A DNA stretch of 64,000 nt from Bacillus horti. Its GTDB lineage: Bacteria; Bacillota; Bacilli; Caldalkalibacillales; JCM-10596. This document shows positions 26,679 through 35,844 of this stretch, one piece after another. The notes under the pieces were generated by a model, which saw only the letters and a program-made list of their open reading frames with translations, did not search any database and was not told the DNA's origin. The stretch is from positions 124,001-188,000 of the forward strand of contig NZ_JAUSTY010000005.1 of assembly GCF_030813115.1 (NCBI RefSeq), written 5' to 3'. Each line of letters starts with the position of its first letter. Positions within the stretch are counted from its first letter, which is position 1. The position numbers were made by a program, and so were the translations under genes.

Positions 26679-27580
26679 ACATACTAGAAATACAAAACCT
26701 ACGAAAACAATATAAACGGACCGAGGTCATCAAAGGAGTAAACTTCACGATTCAAGCCGGAGAATGTGTTGCCCTCCTTGGACCCAATGGGGCTGGCAAA
26801 ACAACCATTCTAAAGATGCTTATTGATATGGTTAAGCCTTCTGGAGGTAGCATTCTTTTTGAAGGAAAGAAACATGAAGGAATGAGGGATCACATCGGCT
26901 ATCTTCCTCAACATCCAACCTTTTATGCTTGGATGACCGGAAAAGAACTACTTTCCTTTATGGGAGGTTTGTCCGGAATAGAAGAAGATGTATTACGCGT
27001 TCGTATTGCAGAGCTTCTGAAGCTTGTTGGCTTAGAGCAGGCAGGTGATAAGAGGATTGGAACGTACTCAGGAGGGATGAAGCAACGCTTAGGGATAGCA
27101 CAAGCTATTATCCACGAACCTAAGCTTCTTATCATGGATGAGCCAGTTTCTGCTCTTGACCCTCTTGGTAGAAGGGATATGCTTGACCTTCTAAAAGTGA
27201 TTAAACAGAAAACAACCGTATTATTTTCAACTCATATTTTGCATGACGCTGAGGAGCTCTGTGATAAAATATGTATTCTACACAAAGGAGAGCTCTTAAC
27301 CAATGATCCCATTCAGCACCTCCTGCGAAATGAACAGCAGCCTATTTTTGTTGTTCAAGCCCCTGGTATTGAGGAATGGACACAAAAGCTAGACAACCAT
27401 GAGATCATTGAATCTATTGAGCTAACGAGTCAGTCAGTAAGAATTAGAGTGAAAGATATTGATCGAGGGCGTGAATGGCTTGTAAGCAGAATTCATTCAG
27501 ATAAGCTAGCTGTTCAAAAATTTGAATTCATTCAAGAGAGCCTAGAGGACATTTTTTTAAGGCTGGTGAAGGAAGCATGA
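26675..27580 (+). CDS. yxlF: ABC transporter ATP-binding protein (YxlF-like)
   Basis: An ABC ATPase of 301 aa. Walker A is GPNGAGKTT, the Q-loop is in YLPQHP, the signature is YSGGMKQRLGIAQAI, Walker B is LLIMDEPVSALDP, and the H-loop is in STHILHDAEEL. A C-terminal extension of about 80 residues is typical of exporters of the CcmA/NatA type. ATG 26675 was chosen because it overlaps the previous stop as ATGA and has GGAAGGAAAAG upstream; upstream frame residues are read-through of yxlE sequence. It pairs with the permease that follows. Confidence 0.93.
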   Translation: MNILEIQNLRKQYKRTEVIKGVNFTIQAGECVALLGPNGAGKTTILKMLIDMVKPSGGSILFEGKKHEGMRDHIGYLPQHPTFYAWMTGKELLSFMGGLSGIEEDVLRVRIAELLKLVGLEQAGDKRIGTYSGGMKQRLGIAQAIIHEPKLLIMDEPVSALDPLGRRDMLDLLKVIKQKTTVLFSTHILHDAEELCDKICILHKGELLTNDPIQHLLRNEQQPIFVVQAPGIEEWTQKLDNHEIIESIELTSQSVRIRVKDIDRGREWLVSRIHSDKLAVQKFEFIQESLEDIFLRLVKEA

Positions 27581-28362
27581 AGCGTTTCAGTGTGTTATTT
27601 AAGGTCGATCTATTGGAGTCAATGAGAAGCCTGAAAATTATATGGCTGCCGATTGTATTTATTTTACTCGGTGTTAGTCAGCCTTTATCCATGTATTATT
27701 TGCCTCAAATATTAGAGCTGGTTGGAGGCTTACCTGCAGAGTTTGCATTTACTTTTCCTGAATTGTCTGGTGAGGAGGTTTTGGCTTCTACGTTAAAGGA
27801 TCAGTTCGACCAATTGGGAGTCATGGTCTTAGTCATTAGCTTAATGAGTATGGTAGCAGCAGACAAGAATAATGGGATGCTCACATTTATCCTTACTCGT
27901 TCAGCAACACTGATGGATTACTTAATGAGCAAATGGCTAGCAAATGCACTTATCATTGGGGGCTCTATTACGGTAGGGTACGTAGTATCGTATTATTATG
28001 TTACTTTTTTATATAATAGTATTCCTATACTTCATCTTCTAAGCGCTTTAGGCATCTTTCTAATCTGGTTACTGTTTATATTAACTTTAACTATGATGCT
28101 AAGTTCTATGCTCGTAAGACCTGCTGCTATAGCCGTTACAGGGATTTTAATTTTAATGATTATGAAGCTATTAACGGTTTTAAGGGAAGAGTGGCAGATT
28201 TTCAATCCTGCTTTTTTGGCGAATCATGCTGGGAATGTTCTGATTACAGGAGAAACGCTGTCGTATTTTTGGGGTACATTAGTCGTAGCTATTCTAATGA
28301 TAGTGGGTCTCATGCTAATGACAAAAGTGTATCTTTCTAAAAAAGAACTGCCTTCAATGTAG
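27577..28362 (+). CDS. yxlG: ABC transporter permease (YxlG-like)
   Basis: A 261-aa ABC-2 type permease with about six membrane helices (around 18-38, 88-108, 128-148, 155-180, 185-205 and 235-255). It overlaps the ATPase gene by four bases (ATGA), which indicates coupled translation. Together with YxlF it should form an exporter; the substrate is unknown and may be an antimicrobial peptide or lipid. A terminator follows directly. Confidence 0.88.
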   Translation: MKRFSVLFKVDLLESMRSLKIIWLPIVFILLGVSQPLSMYYLPQILELVGGLPAEFAFTFPELSGEEVLASTLKDQFDQLGVMVLVISLMSMVAADKNNGMLTFILTRSATLMDYLMSKWLANALIIGGSITVGYVVSYYYVTFLYNSIPILHLLSALGIFLIWLLFILTLTMMLSSMLVRPAAIAVTGILILMIMKLLTVLREEWQIFNPAFLANHAGNVLITGETLSYFWGTLVVAILMIVGLMLMTKVYLSKKELPSM

Positions 28363-28380
28363 CAACAAGATGGTATAATA

Positions 28381-28418
28381 AAGGAGCCAAGCTGAGTATG
28401 GCAAAGGCTTCTTTTTTT
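28381..28418 (+). terminator. Terminator of the yxlEFG-like operon
   Basis: AAGGAGCC (28381-28388) pairs with GGCTTCTT (28406-28413, one G-U), with T residues to 28418. Because an in-frame ATG at 28398 lies in this hairpin, the next gene probably starts later. Confidence 0.75.
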
Positions 28419-28457
28419 ATGATCACTTTGGAGATGAAAAGAAAGGTGGATATTGCG

Positions 28458-29255
28458 ATGCAGATGGGGCAGCTTGTGGGAAGGGGAAGAACAGCAGACG
28501 TTTATGATTGGTCTGAAAGGGAAGTCGTCAAGGTGTTTCATCATTTAGGCGCTGCAGAGTACGAGGCTAATAATGCCAGGATTATTAATCAAATGGGGTT
28601 ATCTATTCGCACTCCAGAAGTGGTTTCAGTGATAAAGGTTGATGATGGACGAGAAGCGATTGTATATGAAAAGATTGAAGGACAGACGATGCTAAGGCTG
28701 ATGGAGGCGACGCAAGAGAGCTTAACTTATTACGGCAAGCTTTTGGCAGAAATACATGCAGCCCTGCACGAGAGGGAGGCAGAAGAACTTCAAACTAATG
28801 TGAAGCCATTTATTCTTAAACGATTAAATGAATTTACTGAGCTTTCGGGAGATGAAGCAAACAAAGTACGTGAGTTGATCGATCACCTTCCAGACGATCC
28901 ATATATTTGTCATCTTGATTTTCATCCAGATAATATTATGATTTCTGCAAAAGGTCCAGTTGTCATTGATTTTACGAATTTTTTGGTTGGTCATAAGTAC
29001 CTAGATGTAATGAAAACATCCTGCTTAATGCGCTTTTCTCCTGCCCCTCATGGAGCCCCGCAATGGCTACAGCAAGCTGAATCTAGGCTATCTTTTAATG
29101 ATACATACCTAAAGGAATACATGGATCGAGTTGGAGAGAACAATGTTGAGGATCAATTGAAGCAATGGGAGCTCCCTGCCGAAGTTCTAGTATCTGAATT
29201 GTACTCAGATGCTCAAATAAGTGATTTACTAGAGCGCATGAGAGCCTTAATATAA
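28458..29255 (+). CDS. APH-family phosphotransferase
   Basis: A kinase-fold protein of about 265 aa of the aminoglycoside/choline phosphotransferase family. It has MGQLVGRGRTADVYDW (nucleotide-binding loop), VYEKIEGQTML, the catalytic CHLDFHPDNIMI (HxDxxxxN) and VVIDFTN (metal-binding Asp). These small family members in bacilli rarely confer antibiotic resistance, and the substrate is unknown. ATG 28458 follows AAAGGTGG by 8 nt; the upstream ATG at 28398 is inside the previous terminator. Confidence 0.87.
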   Translation: MQMGQLVGRGRTADVYDWSEREVVKVFHHLGAAEYEANNARIINQMGLSIRTPEVVSVIKVDDGREAIVYEKIEGQTMLRLMEATQESLTYYGKLLAEIHAALHEREAEELQTNVKPFILKRLNEFTELSGDEANKVRELIDHLPDDPYICHLDFHPDNIMISAKGPVVIDFTNFLVGHKYLDVMKTSCLMRFSPAPHGAPQWLQQAESRLSFNDTYLKEYMDRVGENNVEDQLKQWELPAEVLVSELYSDAQISDLLERMRALI

Positions 29256-29371
29256 AATATGTATTTTCTCATCTTCTTATTCTAATGATGACATAACACT
29301 GTCATTGGGGCATGCTATGATTAGGAACGAAGGACAACCAGTAGTAAAAATAATCATAAATTGGAGGTAAA

Positions 29372-29863
29372 ATGATGAGTGATAAGGTTAAAATCATGAA
29401 GCAGGACTTGTTTGATGAGTTAGACCTGATTGTTCGAACTACATCTGGATTAATTAAAAAGATCAATGAGGAAGAGTGGAGCTTTCGTCTGGTGGAGACA
29501 ATGAGAAGCCTACAGGAGCTAGTGCAGCATTTGGTCCTAATTCCTTCACAGGACTTAGCTATTCTTCAAGAGAAGAATGAAGCGGAAGTTACTCAGATGG
29601 CCAAAGAGATTGAGACTGTTTCAGACGCTGAAAAGCTGATCAATATTATGGAGCAAGGGACAAAGGATCTTAAAGAGTATATGATTAGTCTCAGTGATGA
29701 TGATTTCTTGACTAAAGCAACAAAACCGTTCTACTCAGACCATGCTTCAACACAGTTAAAGTGGCTGATCGAAATTGTGACACATGCGCAGCATCATCGT
29801 TCTCAGGTATTTACGTATATGAAATTTCTCAAGCACGATATTAATATGTTTGATTTGTATTAA
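29372..29863 (+). CDS. DinB-like putative metal-dependent protein
   Basis: A 163-aa four-helix-bundle protein resembling the DinB/YfiT superfamily. It has LQELVQHLVLIPSQDL (first metal His) and VTHAQHHRSQVFTYM (second and third His). Family members are thiol-dependent or metal-dependent transferases of mostly unknown role. Two consecutive ATGs (29372 and 29375) follow GGAGG. It is followed by a strong hairpin. Confidence 0.75.
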   Translation: MMSDKVKIMKQDLFDELDLIVRTTSGLIKKINEEEWSFRLVETMRSLQELVQHLVLIPSQDLAILQEKNEAEVTQMAKEIETVSDAEKLINIMEQGTKDLKEYMISLSDDDFLTKATKPFYSDHASTQLKWLIEIVTHAQHHRSQVFTYMKFLKHDINMFDLY

Positions 29864-29945
29864 TCTTTGAGGTTAAGCGATATCACAGATGATTATTCAT
29901 TTGTAAACTAGATAACTATTTAAGGGATCTTTGAGTAATAAAAAG

Positions 29946-29998
29946 TCCATCATGGTTGGTAACTATTCAGTATGTATAGCCTGATCAGCCATGATGGA
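29946..29998 (+). terminator. Strong stem-loop after the DinB-like gene
   Basis: TCCATCATGG (29946-29955) pairs exactly with CCATGATGGA (29989-29998), with further pairs inside, about 15 bp in all. Only a weak U-rich tail (TAGTTTCTATTT) follows, so termination is probable but not certain. Confidence 0.55.
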
Positions 29999-30044
29999 TA
30001 GTTTCTATTTATTGGATTATTTAAGTAGGAGGAAGTTAAAAATT

Positions 30045-30548
30045 ATGAGGATTGCAGCTACAATTACCAAGGAAGATTATTGGAATTTTAATAAATTTAC
30101 TATGTTTCATATTCCAAAGGCTAGAACAACAATGCTTTTAAGCCTTCATGGATTCCCTGTCATTATTTTTGTTGTATTGTCTTTTATAGGAATTCCCTTA
30201 TTGTATAGAATTGGTGCTTCAATTGTTTTAGGTGCTGTCGTGGACGGTATATTAATCTACTTTATTAAACACAGAATTATGAGCCTAGTAGAAGGCAGTA
30301 AAGGACTATTAGGGGAGCATACATTTGAAATTAATGAAACGGGATTTAAGGAAAGCACAGAGGTTAACCAATCAGAATATTCGTGGGATGGGGTTTCAAG
30401 CATAGAGCAGGATAAGCATAATATTTATCTTTTTATTGGCAAGGTCCAAGTACATATTATCCCAAAGAAATCATTTTCTACAAAAGAAGAAGGCAAACAA
30501 TTCTTTCAAAAAATGAAGGATTATCGTCGTGCAGCTTCTACTCATTAG
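30045..30548 (+). CDS. YcxB-like membrane protein
   Basis: A protein of about 167 aa. It has two membrane helices (about 40-57 and 62-80), then a soluble domain with FEINETGFKESTEVNQSEYSWDGVSSIEQDKHNIYLFIGKVQVHIIPKKSF, the pattern of YcxB-like (PH-like) proteins. ATG 30045 was chosen because AGGAGGAAG lies 9-12 nt upstream; in-frame ATGs at 29991 and 29994 fall inside the preceding hairpin. Function is unknown. Confidence 0.75.
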   Translation: MRIAATITKEDYWNFNKFTMFHIPKARTTMLLSLHGFPVIIFVVLSFIGIPLLYRIGASIVLGAVVDGILIYFIKHRIMSLVEGSKGLLGEHTFEINETGFKESTEVNQSEYSWDGVSSIEQDKHNIYLFIGKVQVHIIPKKSFSTKEEGKQFFQKMKDYRRAASTH

Positions 30549-30582
30549 ATAATCCTGTTTTCACTATGAGGTGGTACATACA

Positions 30583-32178
30583 ATGATAATCCCCGATCGA
30601 TTAAAAGATTTGCAGAATGCCCAATTTGTCCTTCATGATATTCTTCAAATTGATGCCTTTGAAAGAAATTATTTTTATCAGAGTAAAGCTGAGTTCACCC
30701 TCCTTTTCTTTCATTCTGGAAAGGGCGACATGATGGTGGAGGAGAAGACTAACATGCAAGTGGATGAAAATCATGTGATTTTCTTACCACCGTTTTCACA
30801 CATTAGCATTAAAGCAGATCCAGGTCACCCATTGTCTTTTTACATGATGTCTTTTAGTGTTACTGTACCTCAGGACGTAGCAGCTTATGGAGAAAAACAA
30901 GGTTCTCCTTCCATCATTCAAACTAATAAATGGATACCGCTATACAACACAATTGAGGTCAAGCGTTTAATCGATCAAATGATGAAGGAACACAGTAGTT
31001 CTCATTTTCTGAGCCTTTGGAGAAGAAATATTCACTTCCAGGACTTACTTTATAGGATTGCTACAGAAACTCATATTAATACAGAGCATAGTGGGATGAA
31101 GGAAGTGATAGAGGCTGTAAAATCATATCTGGATCAATACCACATGGAGCCTACTTCTATGAAGTTAATAGCTAGTAGATTTGGAATAAGCACAACAAAC
31201 TTCTCTACAATTTTTAAACGATATGTAGGTGTTCCTCCGAATCACTATTTAACAGATCTCCGGATGCAGCGGGCTAAGGAATTGCTATCTAGTGACGAGG
31301 CTTTAGACAGCCTTGCGCGTAAGGTGGGCTATAAGGATCCCTTTTATTTTAGTCGTTCCTTTAAGAAGCACGTGGGTGTTCCTCCAACCCTATTTATGAA
31401 ATGTAGACGGAGTAAAAGGATTATGACCACTTTCCATCATATGAATGACTATCTGTTAGCATTAGGATTAGCTCCATTTGCGACCGTGCCTTATATGGGG
31501 AATGATCAAGTTATGGGTCGTCTTCCTTATTTAGCTCATAAATTAAGAGAAACAAAAATCATTGCTGACTATCAGCTGATGATGGAGCTTCAATCAGCCA
31601 AAGAGCAGCCAGATTTAGTTTTAGGAGCAAACGAAAGTATGAAAACGTTCAAAGGGATTGAACAGCTCCCTCAAAATTTAAATATCATTCTAGAAGATAA
31701 TTGGAGAGCCGTTCTTACAGATTTAGCTGATCTGCTAGGCCGTACTAAGTATGCTAATACCTGGTTAGACCATTTTCATACAAAAGTACAGCAAGCACGC
31801 AGAATTCTCTTAAAATCAAACCGCCAAAGAGAAACGATCATGAGCCTAGTTGTAACAGATGATGAATTAAGAATCTATGGGGGGCGCCGTCAATTCGGAG
31901 AAGTTCTTTATAGAGAGCTTGGATTATCTCCTCCTAAGGGTATTGGGCTAGATGAGCATTACAGAGTGGTGGAGCTTGCTGATCTGTTGCATTATGATCC
32001 TGATCATTTATTTGTCTCATCGAACAATTCGAGCTTTGTTTTGGATCGATTAAAGGTTCTAAAAAATAGTAGGGAATGGATTAGCTTAAAAGCTGTTCGG
32101 AATGATTCGGTCTATGAGCAACAGAGCTGGATCAACGGGCATGCCCCCCGAGGGCGCCGAAGGAACAGAAGAAGCTGA
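30583..32178 (+). CDS. AraC-family regulator with siderophore-binding-like domain (Btr-like), C-terminus frame-broken
   Basis: A protein of about 531 aa with three parts. An N-terminal cupin-like region (about 10-110) is followed by a double AraC helix-turn-helix (about 180-280, with LIASRFGISTTNFSTIFKRYVG and DSLARKVGYKDPFYFSRSFKKHVG) and a FeuA/FepB-type binding domain (about 290-520). This layout matches B. subtilis Btr, an activator of siderophore uptake genes. The binding domain stops at SWINGHAP and then reads RGRRRNRRS, losing its last helix. A C6 run at 32144-32149 lies at that point, and deleting one C fuses it to the next frame. ATG 30583 follows GAGGTGG. Confidence 0.85.
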   Translation: MIIPDRLKDLQNAQFVLHDILQIDAFERNYFYQSKAEFTLLFFHSGKGDMMVEEKTNMQVDENHVIFLPPFSHISIKADPGHPLSFYMMSFSVTVPQDVAAYGEKQGSPSIIQTNKWIPLYNTIEVKRLIDQMMKEHSSSHFLSLWRRNIHFQDLLYRIATETHINTEHSGMKEVIEAVKSYLDQYHMEPTSMKLIASRFGISTTNFSTIFKRYVGVPPNHYLTDLRMQRAKELLSSDEALDSLARKVGYKDPFYFSRSFKKHVGVPPTLFMKCRRSKRIMTTFHHMNDYLLALGLAPFATVPYMGNDQVMGRLPYLAHKLRETKIIADYQLMMELQSAKEQPDLVLGANESMKTFKGIEQLPQNLNIILEDNWRAVLTDLADLLGRTKYANTWLDHFHTKVQQARRILLKSNRQRETIMSLVVTDDELRIYGGRRQFGEVLYRELGLSPPKGIGLDEHYRVVELADLLHYDPDHLFVSSNNSSFVLDRLKVLKNSREWISLKAVRNDSVYEQQSWINGHAPRGRRRNRRS

Positions 32179-33046
32179 AAGAACAGAAGGAACAGTGAAT
32201 GAAAGAACTGTAAGTCATTTATTTGGGGAAACTGTTGTGATAGGAGAGCCAGAAAGAATCGCCGTTCTCCATCCGTGGATTGCAGATTATTTGCTTTCAT
32301 TAGGTATCGTACCGAGTGCTGCTGTTAGCGCTGGTCCAAATAATGATCAATTTTCATGGTATTTAGATGATCATATGCAGGGTACAATGAACTTAGGATG
32401 GCAAATACCAGAGGCTAACCTTGAGCTAATACTTGAGTCAGATCCTGATCTTATTATCGCCAGCCAAAATCAAGAAACCGTATATGACCAATTAACTCAA
32501 ATTGCTCCAACAGTTTCAATTGCTCCAGTAGTTGATGAAGATGGAATTCGACGAATGAGAGATACGTTTCAAACTCTTGCTAGAATGCTAGATAAGGAGC
32601 AGGAAGCTGAAGCTTTGATCGAAAAGTATAATAACCAAGTAGTAGAGCTGGAGCAGCAGGTTTCACAGGTAATTGGAGATGAAAGTGTCATGTTTTTACG
32701 CTTGATGGAAAAGGAGCTTCGCTATTACGGTCCTTCTCTTTTTGAAGTACTATATGAGGATTTAGGGATGACTCCGCCATCGCATTTTCCTGACACTTCT
32801 TCCTCTTTTGAAGTTCTATCTATAGAAATGCTTCCAGAAGTAAACCCAGACCACATATTTCTTTTGGTAGAACATGAAGAAGCACATTCTTCTATTCAAG
32901 AATTAAGCATTTGGAAGCAGCTTAATGCCGTACAAAATAATCAGGTTTATCGAGTTGATTACGATTTGTGGTTCCAAGGCTTTGGTCCAATCGCAAATGA
33001 GTTAACCCTCCAGGATATCTATGAAAAATTGATTGAAAACAACTAA
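32141..33046 (+). CDS. Siderophore-type substrate-binding domain protein lacking a signal peptide
   Basis: About 301 aa from ATG 32141; the open frame extends back to ATG 32102. After an acidic PPEGAEGTEEAERTEGT linker comes a full periplasmic-binding domain: VSHLFGETVVIGEPERIAVLHPW, ESDPDLIIAS, and a complete C-terminal helix ELTLQDIYEKLI. Secreted members carry a lipoprotein signal, and none exists here in any frame. No good ribosome site precedes 32141. The frame joins the preceding AraC-binding protein if one C is removed at 32144-32149, so this may be the third domain of one cytosolic regulator, or the remnant of a deletion fusion. Confidence 0.7.
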   Translation: MPPEGAEGTEEAERTEGTVNERTVSHLFGETVVIGEPERIAVLHPWIADYLLSLGIVPSAAVSAGPNNDQFSWYLDDHMQGTMNLGWQIPEANLELILESDPDLIIASQNQETVYDQLTQIAPTVSIAPVVDEDGIRRMRDTFQTLARMLDKEQEAEALIEKYNNQVVELEQQVSQVIGDESVMFLRLMEKELRYYGPSLFEVLYEDLGMTPPSHFPDTSSSFEVLSIEMLPEVNPDHIFLLVEHEEAHSSIQELSIWKQLNAVQNNQVYRVDYDLWFQGFGPIANELTLQDIYEKLIENN

Positions 33047-33078
33047 ACGTAGTAACCAGAAAAAAGGGAGTGATACAG

Positions 33079-34086
33079 ATGGCAGATACACGAAACGAAC
33101 AATATGATCAGATTAGTGGTGAGGTGGAGAAAAATTATTGCTCCCTCATCTCCAGACAAAGTAATGAAGACCCGATAGGATCAGCTTCTTCACATGAACG
33201 GTATGTGTTTGTAGAGGTTCCAACACCGTGGGAGTATAAGGTTGAAGAATCAAAGCATTATCCTCAGGGTCTAGTAGAGGCTTGGAGTTCTGCTGTGAAG
33301 AAGGAGGGAACAGGTCAAAAGCCTCCAAGATTACTCTCGATAACATCGGATCGTATTCAGGCACCAGCTGGTTTTAGGAGGATCATCTATTATTCACGGA
33401 CAACCTTTCCCTTAGCTTATTTTGAAAAGCGGGAATATCTTGTTCTAGAAGAGCAGGTCATTGAATTGATCCTTAGCTTACTCAATCAAAATAACGAGAA
33501 GCTGCATCAGTTTGAGGCAAATCAAGTGACTGAAGAATATCGAGATTTATTTATCTGTACACATGGAAGCCATGATCGGTGCTGTGGAAAATTCGGCTAT
33601 CCTATGTATCAGGAAATTGATGAGAAATATGCCTCTAATCCTAGTTTAAGCTTAAGAGCGTGGAGAACAAGTCATTTCGGTGGACATAGACATGCACCGA
33701 CCATTATTGATCTCCCTGAAGGACGTTATTGGGCACAGCTGAGGCCAGATTTGTTACCCGCTTTAATTGAAAGGAAGGGTGAGGCTACCCAGCTTGCTAG
33801 ACACTATCGTGGGTGGGGAGCTATAACGGCTTTTGAGCAAGTGGCAGAGCGTGAGATATTTATGAAAGAAGGCTGGTCTTGGATTGGCTATCAAAAACAG
33901 TCTACTATTCTTGAAGCTGATGAAATGAAGGCGACGATAAGAATAGATTATTCTACTACAGACCAGGCGACTTCAGGAGCGTATGAAGCTGAGATTCAGA
34001 TTGGTGATACGGTTACTGTAGGAGGCTGTGGTTTAGAAAGCTTTGAGGCAAGGCAGTTCGTTGTTAAAAGCTTAGTGAAAGTATAA
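33079..34086 (+). CDS. Sucrase/ferredoxin-like (Suc_Fer) thioredoxin-fold iron-sulfur protein
   Basis: A protein of about 335 aa of the sucrase/ferredoxin-like family. FICTHGSHDRCCGKFGYPMY and WRTSHFGGHRHAPT hold the Cys and His residues expected to bind a [2Fe-2S] cluster in this family. It lies 32 nt after the siderophore-binding frame and is probably cotranscribed, so a role in reductive iron release is plausible (inference). ATG 33079 was chosen with AAAGGGAG 8 nt upstream; an upstream GTG at 33070 overlaps that site. Confidence 0.85.
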   Translation: MADTRNEQYDQISGEVEKNYCSLISRQSNEDPIGSASSHERYVFVEVPTPWEYKVEESKHYPQGLVEAWSSAVKKEGTGQKPPRLLSITSDRIQAPAGFRRIIYYSRTTFPLAYFEKREYLVLEEQVIELILSLLNQNNEKLHQFEANQVTEEYRDLFICTHGSHDRCCGKFGYPMYQEIDEKYASNPSLSLRAWRTSHFGGHRHAPTIIDLPEGRYWAQLRPDLLPALIERKGEATQLARHYRGWGAITAFEQVAEREIFMKEGWSWIGYQKQSTILEADEMKATIRIDYSTTDQATSGAYEAEIQIGDTVTVGGCGLESFEARQFVVKSLVKV

Positions 34087-34211
34087 GCATCAATTTCGAT
34101 TAGATTAATGTATGCACCTATAGAGTAAATAAAGTAAGTAGAATGAATTAAATAGAGTGAATTAAATAGCAGCTATTAAGAAGATAGAGAAGGAATTTTG
34201 GTGAGTATTCA

Positions 34212-34688
34212 ATGATAAAACGATTATGTATAAATGAGCAAAAAATAGCGGAGCAGGTTCTAGATATACAGAAACAAGCGTATAGGATTGAAGCAGACCT
34301 TATTGGGTTTGACCAAATCCCTCCGCTAATGGAAACGATTAATGAGCTTAAACATTCTGAGGAAGAGTATATCGGACTGTACGAAGAGGAAGAGCTCATA
34401 GGTGTGCTAGCTTACGAAACAGAACTTCTACAGGATAACACCGTTTCCATCACGATATGTAAGCTTGTTGTTCATCCTGGACATTTTAGAAAGGGCATAG
34501 CCAGTATTCTCATCAATCATCTTGCAGTATTGAGCAGAAATACTTCTAGCCTTATCGTTTCTACAGGAGCAAAAAATAAGCCTGCTATTCAGCTCTATGA
34601 GAAGCTAGGTTTTAAAGAAATAGGAGAGATTGAGATTAATAATCGGCTCACCTTAAAAGAGTTCAAGAAGAACATAAAAGTAATGTAG
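34212..34688 (+). CDS. GNAT-family N-acetyltransferase
   Basis: A 158-aa acetyltransferase. The acetyl-CoA loop is in KLVVHPGHFRKGIASILINHL and the C-terminal signature is ITKNKPAIQLYEKLGF-like (actual VSTGAKNKPAIQLYEKLGF). This is a compact single-domain member with unknown substrate. A GGTGAG ribosome-like site lies about 6 nt before ATG 34212. The upstream 34087-34211 region contains a GAATTAAATAG direct repeat and is AT-rich. A bidirectional terminator follows. Confidence 0.85.
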   Translation: MIKRLCINEQKIAEQVLDIQKQAYRIEADLIGFDQIPPLMETINELKHSEEEYIGLYEEEELIGVLAYETELLQDNTVSITICKLVVHPGHFRKGIASILINHLAVLSRNTSSLIVSTGAKNKPAIQLYEKLGFKEIGEIEINNRLTLKEFKKNIKVM

Positions 34689-34745
34689 TAACAAATAGAT
34701 GTAAACAACAGATTATAGCAATAATGGATGAATAAATAAACTTAT

Positions 34746-34792
34746 AAAGACGCCTCCATACCCATATTCTACGTGGCTTCGGAAGCGTCTTT
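34746..34792. terminator. Bidirectional terminator
   Basis: AAAGACGCCTCC (34746-34757) pairs with GGAAGCGTCTTT (34781-34792) with one mismatch. A/T tracts on both sides serve the converging GNAT gene and the minus-strand sugar operon. Confidence 0.8.
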
Positions 34793-34816
34793 TCTGTGTT
34801 TCCAGAACTTTATTTC

Positions 34817-35785
34817 TTATGTCCACCAAAGATTGGCTGGTTGTTCCTTAATTAGAACACTGTTTAGATTAGTCACGGCACGTGAGAAGCCCTCGTCAAT
34901 ACTCATAATTGGATCTTCATGCTCAATACTGATGACATAATCATAGCCGAACGTTTGAAGAGCACTAATCATATTTGACCATTCTTGAAGAGAATGTCCA
35001 CAGCCTACAGAACGGAAATTCCAAGCTCGAGTCTGTATGTTACCATACGGCTGCATGTCAGTTAAACCGTACATGTTTACATTATCTTGATCAATATACG
35101 TGTCCTTAGCATGGAAGTGATGAATGGCATTTTCCTTCCCTAAAATCTTTATTGCAGCGACAGGATCAATCCCTTGCCACCAAAGATGGCTTGGATCAAG
35201 GTTTGCTCCAATGTATTCATTTGTAGCCTCACGTAGCTTAAGCAGAGTGTAAGGAGTATGAACGAGGAAGCCGCCATGCAGCTCTAAGGCAATTTTTACG
35301 TCATACTCTTTTGCCACTTCACTAATGCCTTTCCAATACGGTATTAGCTTCTCTTCCCACTGCCACTTTAGAATGTCGCCATATTCATTTGGCCAAGGTG
35401 CCACTGGCCAATTTGGATACGTAGCATTTTCGTCAGAGCCAGCTGTTCCTGAAAAGGCGTTCACTACAGGCACATCAAGCAAGCTTGCTAGCAGGATCGT
35501 TTTGCGTAACACGTCATCGCTTTCCTGAGCAAACTTTTTATCTGGACTGATTGGATTCCCATGACAGCTAAAAGCACTAATGATTAATCCTCTTGAAGTA
35601 ACAGCTTCAAGGTATGCATCACGTTTCTCTTTACTTTCTAAAAGCTCATCAAGTGGGCAATGTGCTCCACCAGGGTAACATCCTGTGCCAATTTCAACCG
35701 CGTCTAAGCCGGCCGCTTTAACATGGTCTAGCATATCTTCAAAAGATTTTTCTGCGAATAAGACGGTAAATACACCTAGTTTCAT
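34817..35785 (-). CDS. Sugar phosphate isomerase/epimerase (xylose-isomerase-like TIM barrel)
   Basis: A 322-aa AP-endonuclease-2/xylose-isomerase-like barrel. Metal ligands appear in ALELHGGFLVHT, GANLDPSHLWWQGIDP, HHFHAKDTYID and VISIEHEDPIM, the pattern of IolE/IolI-like epimerases. It is the last gene of a three-gene operon with two Gfo/Idh/MocA dehydrogenases, which points to oxidation and epimerisation of a sugar or inositol-like polyol. GGAGGG precedes the ATG. The precise substrate is not determinable. Confidence 0.9.
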   Translation of the reverse strand: MKLGVFTVLFAEKSFEDMLDHVKAAGLDAVEIGTGCYPGGAHCPLDELLESKEKRDAYLEAVTSRGLIISAFSCHGNPISPDKKFAQESDDVLRKTILLASLLDVPVVNAFSGTAGSDENATYPNWPVAPWPNEYGDILKWQWEEKLIPYWKGISEVAKEYDVKIALELHGGFLVHTPYTLLKLREATNEYIGANLDPSHLWWQGIDPVAAIKILGKENAIHHFHAKDTYIDQDNVNMYGLTDMQPYGNIQTRAWNFRSVGCGHSLQEWSNMISALQTFGYDYVISIEHEDPIMSIDEGFSRAVTNLNSVLIKEQPANLWWT

Positions 35786-35844
35786 TTTAATCCCTCCAAT
35801 TGTAATCCTATATCAATTTATCAATAGTGAATAAGGTTCAGTGC

